A stretch of DNA of 24,132 bases, taken from assembly GCA_001969505.1 (NCBI GenBank), contig LSSK01001684.1, positions 1 to 24,132 on the forward strand, written 5' to 3'. Below are positions 19,772 to 24,132 of the stretch, piece after piece (within the stretch, counting starts at the first letter, position 1; every line of letters starts with the position of its first letter). The position numbers and the translations under genes are program-made. This stretch comes from Zancudomyces culisetae (lineage: Eukaryota; Kickxellomycota; Harpellomycetes; Harpellales; Legeriomycetaceae). The notes below the pieces were generated by a model. The model did not search any database. It saw nothing but the letters and a program-made list of their open reading frames with translations, and was not told the origin of the DNA.

Positions 19772-20944
19772 ATGAGGATTGTAAACAAAGTTTCACTTGT
19801 ATTGGGAGCTCTCACGTCGCTGGCAGTCTCAGCGCCAATCGATCTTTCAGGAGCGGTTAAACAGCACAATAAACGTGATGTAGTTGTAGTCACTAACTAT
19901 GTGTATGTCGACGAAATGTCTCACGAACAACAGTCAGCTGACTTAGCCCCAGCCCCAGCACCATCTGCTGAAGTTCCACAATACGCACCAAGTGCAAACC
20001 CAGAGCAACAGGTAGAGACTGTGGTATCTCTAGCACCAGAATCAGCCCCAGAATCAGTTCCGGCGCAAGAATCAGCTCCATCATCAACACCAGCCCCAGC
20101 AACCTTGAGCAATGATAGAGTGTTCTCCGGACTGACATATTCCCCATACCAAAGCGACGGTAGCTGTGGAACTTATGAATCAGTAGCTGCCGACCTTATT
20201 AAAGTAGGGCAAATAACAGGGAACATTAGAATTTACTCTACAGATTGCTCACAGCTTGACTACATTACACAAGCAATTACACAAAACAATCTATCACTCA
20301 AGGTTCATGCTGGTATATGGACCTCGAACGGAAGCGATAGAGTAAGCTCAGAAACTGCTGATCTTATCCGCGTACTCTCAAACCCAGCCAACCGCAATGT
20401 CATTGCTGATGTGTCTGTAGGTAATGAGGAAATTTACAAGGGTGCAATGGATGAGGCCACACTGATAGGCTATATCAACTCTGTAAGATCAGCATTGAGG
20501 CAAAATGGCTATTCTCTGCCAGTTTACACAACCGAAATTGATAGTTTGTATTCATCAAACTTGATTGAGGCTAGCGATTTAGTACAGGCAAACATTCACT
20601 CCTGCTTTGGTGGAGATAATGTATCACCAAAAGACTTGGCTACTCTCACCGTAAACCGATACAATGCTCTTAAGGCACGTGCTGGATCCAAATACGTCAG
20701 AATTGGTGAAACAGGTTTCCCATCTAGCGGACAAACCAGCAACTGTCAAGGAAGCATTGAGAACCAAGATGCATATACTGCCAGCTTTGTTTGTCAAGCC
20801 AGAGCTAACAACATCGATTATTTCTACTTTGAAGCAAAGGATTCTCTTTGGAAAGTAAATGCTCCATCCTACGAAAGAAGCTATGGAGTCTTGAACTCTG
20901 ATGCTTCCGCCAAGATAAACCTTGGCTTCCTTGGCCAATGTTAA
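19772..20944 (+). CDS. Secreted GH17 cell-wall glucan-modifying protein (SCW4/SCW10/BGL2-like)
   Basis: This 390-residue intronless protein acts on beta-1,3-glucan of the wall as a hydrolase or transglycosylase. A signal peptide covers about residues 1-20 (hydrophobic core LVLGALTSLAVS, cleavage near Ala21). Lys34-Arg35 is a likely Kex2 site, as in Scw proteins. A Pro/Ala/Ser/Glu-rich linker (about 58-112) with AP repeats is probably O-glycosylated. The GH17 domain (about 117-390) shows GLTYSPYQSDGSC, IRIYSTDC, VHAGIW, the acid/base Glu219 in VSVGNEE, the nucleophile Glu313 in IGETGFPSSG, and YFEAKDSLW near the end. There is no hydrophobic tail, so it is secreted rather than GPI-anchored. Both catalytic Glu are present. 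Exact class (Scw-like versus Bgl2-like) is uncertain; the Kex2 site and linker favour Scw. Confidence 0.93.
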   Translation: MRIVNKVSLVLGALTSLAVSAPIDLSGAVKQHNKRDVVVVTNYVYVDEMSHEQQSADLAPAPAPSAEVPQYAPSANPEQQVETVVSLAPESAPESVPAQESAPSSTPAPATLSNDRVFSGLTYSPYQSDGSCGTYESVAADLIKVGQITGNIRIYSTDCSQLDYITQAITQNNLSLKVHAGIWTSNGSDRVSSETADLIRVLSNPANRNVIADVSVGNEEIYKGAMDEATLIGYINSVRSALRQNGYSLPVYTTEIDSLYSSNLIEASDLVQANIHSCFGGDNVSPKDLATLTVNRYNALKARAGSKYVRIGETGFPSSGQTSNCQGSIENQDAYTASFVCQARANNIDYFYFEAKDSLWKVNAPSYERSYGVLNSDASAKINLGFLGQC

Positions 20945-22672
20945 ACGCGTTTTAATATGCCCACTTATACTGGCTTTCTTATAACCCAAGAATTTATTAT
21001 GATTACATCCCATGACTTCATCCTTTTTTGTAACCAACTCTCTCGTTTAGGATTCAGGAAATCTTCACCACTTAGCCTGTGGCTATTATTTCTCTAACAC
21101 CTTAAAGTAGATCTTTACCTCATACTGTCTGTGTTCCGGTTAACACAGATCTGTCTCTTTTTCATAACTCTAACTTATTACATTTGGTTGCTTTTACGAA
21201 GAAATGAGCTTCTTTATTTTTAGAGCAACTAGATTTTGCATAACATATATTTTATATTACGAATAGTTTTGCCATTCAATAAACTATGCTACAAGTATTT
21301 ACAAACTCTTTGCGTTTTGCAAATTGTCCTCTATATGTTTGCACATGAATATGTGTATGTGTATACTTGTGATAGCAGTTTAGTTGTTTGCACAAAGCCA
21401 CTTTTCTTGTTTTTGCACCCATGGGTTACCAAAACCCACTTGGCTCAAAGCACAATAGTCTCTTCAGCTGTTAGCCCATCTGAGACCCTTTACATCATCG
21501 AAATTCTTGTAACCAATTAATATATATATATATATATACATATTTGCAATCGGTGATGGCAAGGTGTTTATATATTTTTATATTTAATAGGTACACCACG
21601 GCTGTAGTAATCGCTTGGATGCAAAAACAATATTTTACACTTTATTATTGATAACTGGTGACCAAAATATTCGAACATTCTTTATGATAAAAGTCTTGAT
21701 TTACGTTGATGTTGCTTTTCCAAATTAATATCTAATATGCAACTCGTCAGTATAAAGGTATATGGCTCCTTATGGTAAGGGTCGTTAATGTGAATATAAC
21801 CTAGAAGCCTCAAGTTAACTTGGTACAGGCTTTGTATGTAACAAAAGAAAAGTTCAGGACATAAAAGTTACAGCCTTAAACCAATTTGGTCAAGGTCTGA
21901 TCCAATTGGCTTGCTAAAAAAAAAAGCTCAATTTGAATAAACTACTGCATATACTGTTACCCAGTCAATAAACTGTTTTATTAGTAAAATGAGTTAGGTG
22001 TATCTAAATGGTCTGCGAAAAAAAAAAACGATAAAAAAAAAGCAAAATTGGCCTACCCAAATTGGCCAATTATCTTGTGAAAATAGCATCAGAGTAGTTA
22101 AACACTGTTGAATCCAAAGATTGCCAATATTAATTCCATTTACATAAAGCGAAAAAAAAGTGTAGAAAAATTTTTAGGAAATAATAACTGAAACTGAGTA
22201 TATCTTTTTTTCATTATCCTAAAGTCCACTCCTAAGAGCATAAACTTGTAAGACAAAAAGAGGTAAGAAATGGTTTATTTTCGACATGACTATGCGTGTA
22301 TTGTGTCAACAGAGCACTGTTGCATTTTGTGAGAGGGGATATACCTTTTGTTTCAACAGGTTAAATAAGCAGCGATTCTTTTTCGAGTTCTTAATTTGGG
22401 ATTCGAATCGTAAATGCACCATATATACGAGCTTTACTTGTAAAGGAATGGAATTGAGTTGATATAAAATTCTAGCAGAGAATTTATCGTTAAAGAACTT
22501 TTGACCAACTTACTCTTCAGTGCTGTATTTGTCTGGTTGTTGTGACGCGTACCAGGGTTTTTATAACAGATTTTTATGATATACACTATTGTATCACTGA
22601 CAAAATATAGAATTAATGTTTTAATATCTAAACTATATTACTCTTTAGGGATAATTTTGTAGAAAATCAAAA
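20945..22672. other. 1.7 kb intergenic region between GH17 gene and RPL2
   Basis: No gene is supported. A 94-codon frame at 21236-21520 has no recognisable features. The stretch holds an AT dinucleotide repeat at 21519-21538, several A8-A11 runs around 21913-22040, a palindromic AAACGCGTTT overlapping the GH17 stop (20943-20952), and ACGCGT at 22545 upstream of RPL2. CTCTTTAG at about 22641-22648 just before the RPL2 ATG looks like a 3' splice site, so a 5'-UTR intron is possible but unproven. Confidence 0.5.
21519..21538. repeat. AT dinucleotide microsatellite
   Basis: About ten uninterrupted AT units lie in the spacer downstream of the GH17 gene. Confidence 0.9.
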
Positions 22673-23437
22673 ATGGGTCGAGTTATTCGTTCACAGAGAA
22701 AGGGTGCCGGAAGTATCTTCAAATCACACTGTCACAAGCGTGAGGGAGCGGCCAAATATAGATCAGTAGACTTTGCCGAACGAAATGGTTATATTAGAGG
22801 ATTGGTAAAGGAGATTGTTCACGATGCCGGACGTGGCGCTCCTCTTGCTCGTGTACAATTCAGAGATCCATACAGATACAAGACCCGTACAGAATTGTTT
22901 ATTGCTCCAGAAGGTATGCACACTGGACAATTTGTGTTCTGCGGAAAGAAGGCATCTTTGGTTGTTGGAAACGTCTTGCCAGTTGGAATTCTTCCAGAAG
23001 GTACCGTTGTATGCAACGTCGAGGAGAAGCCAGGAGATAGAGGAGCATTGGCTCGCACATCCGGAAACTACGGTACCATCATTGGTCACGGTGATGATGG
23101 CCGTACAAGAATCAAGCTTCCATCCGGTTCCAAGAAGACCGTCTTGAGTGCATGCAGAGCAACAATTGGTATTGTTGCTGGTGGTGGTCGTATCGACAAA
23201 CCATTGCTCAAGGCCGGAAGAGCATTCCACAAATACAGAGTCAAGCGCAACTCATGGCCCAAGACAAGAGGTGTTGCTATGAATCCAGTGGACCATCCTC
23301 ATGGTGGTGGTAACCATCAACACATTGGTCACGCTTCTACTGTTGCCAGAGACTCCTCAAAGGGTCAAAAGGTTGGTCTTATTGCTGCCCGTCGTACTGG
23401 TCTTTTGCGTGGTTCCAAGAAGACAAAGGATCAATAA
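22673..23437 (+). CDS. RPL2: 60S ribosomal protein uL2 (Rpl2 / L8)
   Basis: The 254-residue protein matches eukaryotic uL2 over its whole length. The start [16 protein letters not shown] is the invariant N-terminus, which fixes the [37 protein letters not shown] and [10 protein letters not shown] are the core motifs. [18 protein letters not shown] is followed by the peptidyl-transferase-proximal loop [11 protein letters not shown] (207-217), which carries the histidine needed for peptide bond formation. It binds 25S rRNA next to the catalytic centre of the large subunit. The residues [20 protein letters not shown] and the ending [14 protein letters not shown] lean towards basidiomycete and zygomycete-type sequences rather than ascomycete yeasts. 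No intron in the coding part. A LINE fragment lies 150 bp downstream on the same strand. Confidence 0.98.
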   Translation: MGRVIRSQRKGAGSIFKSHCHKREGAAKYRSVDFAERNGYIRGLVKEIVHDAGRGAPLARVQFRDPYRYKTRTELFIAPEGMHTGQFVFCGKKASLVVGNVLPVGILPEGTVVCNVEEKPGDRGALARTSGNYGTIIGHGDDGRTRIKLPSGSKKTVLSACRATIGIVAGGGRIDKPLLKAGRAFHKYRVKRNSWPKTRGVAMNPVDHPHGGGNHQHIGHASTVARDSSKGQKVGLIAARRTGLLRGSKKTKDQ

Positions 23438-23587
23438 TTTACATGTTTGTTTCTTCTATTTTGTCTTTTTTTGTTAAAATTCGTACTTCATATCACTAAA
23501 TAAATACTTTTATTTAAGGTAGAATAAAAACTTGACTTTTCACTTTGTCTTTTCAATGTTTCAAGAGATTTGGTTAATATATTAAAA

Positions 23588-24132
23588 ATGAACGCAAATG
23601 TAAACAGGTTGATAGACAAGTCGAATATTACAAAGTGGATAAAGGAAGTTGGAGCAGGCCGACAAAGGAACTGGGTCGACTTACAAGCGGCCTTTCCACA
23701 GTACATGAAACACATTCTTTTCGTAGGTCGAATTCGAATAGGTCAATTTTGGACCGCCACGAGATTAGCAAATTCGGGTTTTATAGATCCAGATTACAAA
23801 GCCAAATGTCCGTTCTGTAAGAAAGAAGAAAAAGAAACAGTTGAGCATTACTTATTAGATTGCAATAGATGGGACGAAATTAGGAAGGATTTACTTACTG
23901 AATTTATAGATTTTTATAGTTCTTTTTTATCTAGCACGATTTCCGAGTGTGTTGAGCTTCGCAGGAAAATCGTGGGTAAACTCCTGGGGGAGGAGTTAAA
24001 GCTCAAACTACCTGGGATTCTTCGGGATCCAAACGCCACTTGCGTTAGAGCAGTGGTTTCCACAGCCCGGTTTCTTAACGAGACCTTTTTACCTCGCTAC
24101 CTAGTGTTGAAAGACATTAGTGTAGTCCCACT
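23588..24132 (+). mobile_element. C-terminal zinc-finger tail of a LINE-type (non-LTR) retrotransposon protein, running off the window
   Basis: From ATG 23588 the frame is open to the last base (181 codons plus 2 nt); the nearest upstream stop in frame is TAA 23525-23527. Residues 46-73 (VGRIRIGQFWTATRLA...) are followed by C74-PF-C77-x9-H87-x4-C92. This is the CCHC zinc knuckle (zf-RVT type) found after the reverse transcriptase in many non-LTR elements, whose upstream RxRxGH-like helix is also visible. No reverse transcriptase or endonuclease domain lies upstream, because RPL2 ends at 23437, so this is a 5'-truncated copy or a solitary tail gene. It is less AT-rich towards the right edge than the surrounding spacers. 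The frame has no internal stop, so it is either young or retained. Confidence 0.72.

Noticed and set aside
22400-22409. GATTCGAATC, resembling a tRNA B box
   Set aside because: The flanks cannot form a T-arm stem, and no A box or acceptor stem is found at the right distance.
22763-23230. 155-codon frame antisense to RPL2
   Set aside because: A shadow of the biased codons of RPL2; no independent support.

Overview
The window is nuclear DNA of an AT-rich fungus. The evidence is canonical histones H3 and H4 without introns, a eukaryotic uL2 ribosomal protein, a spliceosomal-intron TruB/Pus4 gene with GT..AG introns of 71-144 bp, a secreted GH17 wall glucanase of the SCW/BGL2 type with a Kex2-like site, a fungal UNC93/DUF895 membrane protein and an ACS-type (Dal5/Tna1-like) permease. 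The non-LTR retrotransposon tail, the basidiomycete- or zygomycete-like uL2 residues and the long AT-rich intergenic stretches make an early-diverging fungus (for example a Kickxellomycotina/Harpellales gut fungus) my best guess. That placement is inference only.

Layout: 1-546 is the C-terminal part of an UNC93-like protein (+). 1249-2172 is purine nucleoside phosphorylase (-). 2784-4246 is a five-exon PUS4 (+) with exons of only 25 and 56 nt. 4563-4874 is histone H4 (-) and 7337-7747 histone H3 (+); they are divergent across a 2.46 kb spacer with TATA boxes, CGCG-type cell-cycle motifs and a hexanucleotide microsatellite. 7748-9925 has no gene but holds a strong hairpin followed by a T10A9 tract. 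9926-13807 is one 1293-codon open frame (+) with the whole architecture of a Ccc2/ATP7-type P1B copper ATPase. 14115-15557 is an ACS-family permease (-) with a single in-frame TAG in its first membrane segment. 15558-19771 is a 4.2 kb stretch with no gene I can support. 19772-20944 is the GH17 wall protein (+). 22673-23437 is RPL2/uL2 (+). From about 23588 to the right edge, on the same strand, runs the zinc-finger tail of a LINE-type element, still open at the edge.

The most striking item is the P1B-ATPase-like gene. Its fold (two HMA domains, eight predicted membrane helices, A, N and P domains) is traceable end to end, yet nearly every catalytic and metal-transfer motif is replaced. The phosphorylated Asp of DKTGT is Lys, TGES is MGNK, the CPC is CSI, GDGIND is SNNSTM, and both HMA domains have lost the same (first) cysteine of GMxCxxC. 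The frame stays open for 1293 codons in AT-rich DNA, so the protein is probably maintained. It is best read as a copper-ATPase pseudoenzyme with a new role, possibly in copper sensing or regulation. The second item is the permease, intact except for one TAG that replaces a residue without changing the spacing.

The other genes are unrelated housekeeping or surface functions: purine salvage, tRNA pseudouridine-55, chromatin, translation and wall remodelling. There is no operon-like organisation, as expected in a fungus.
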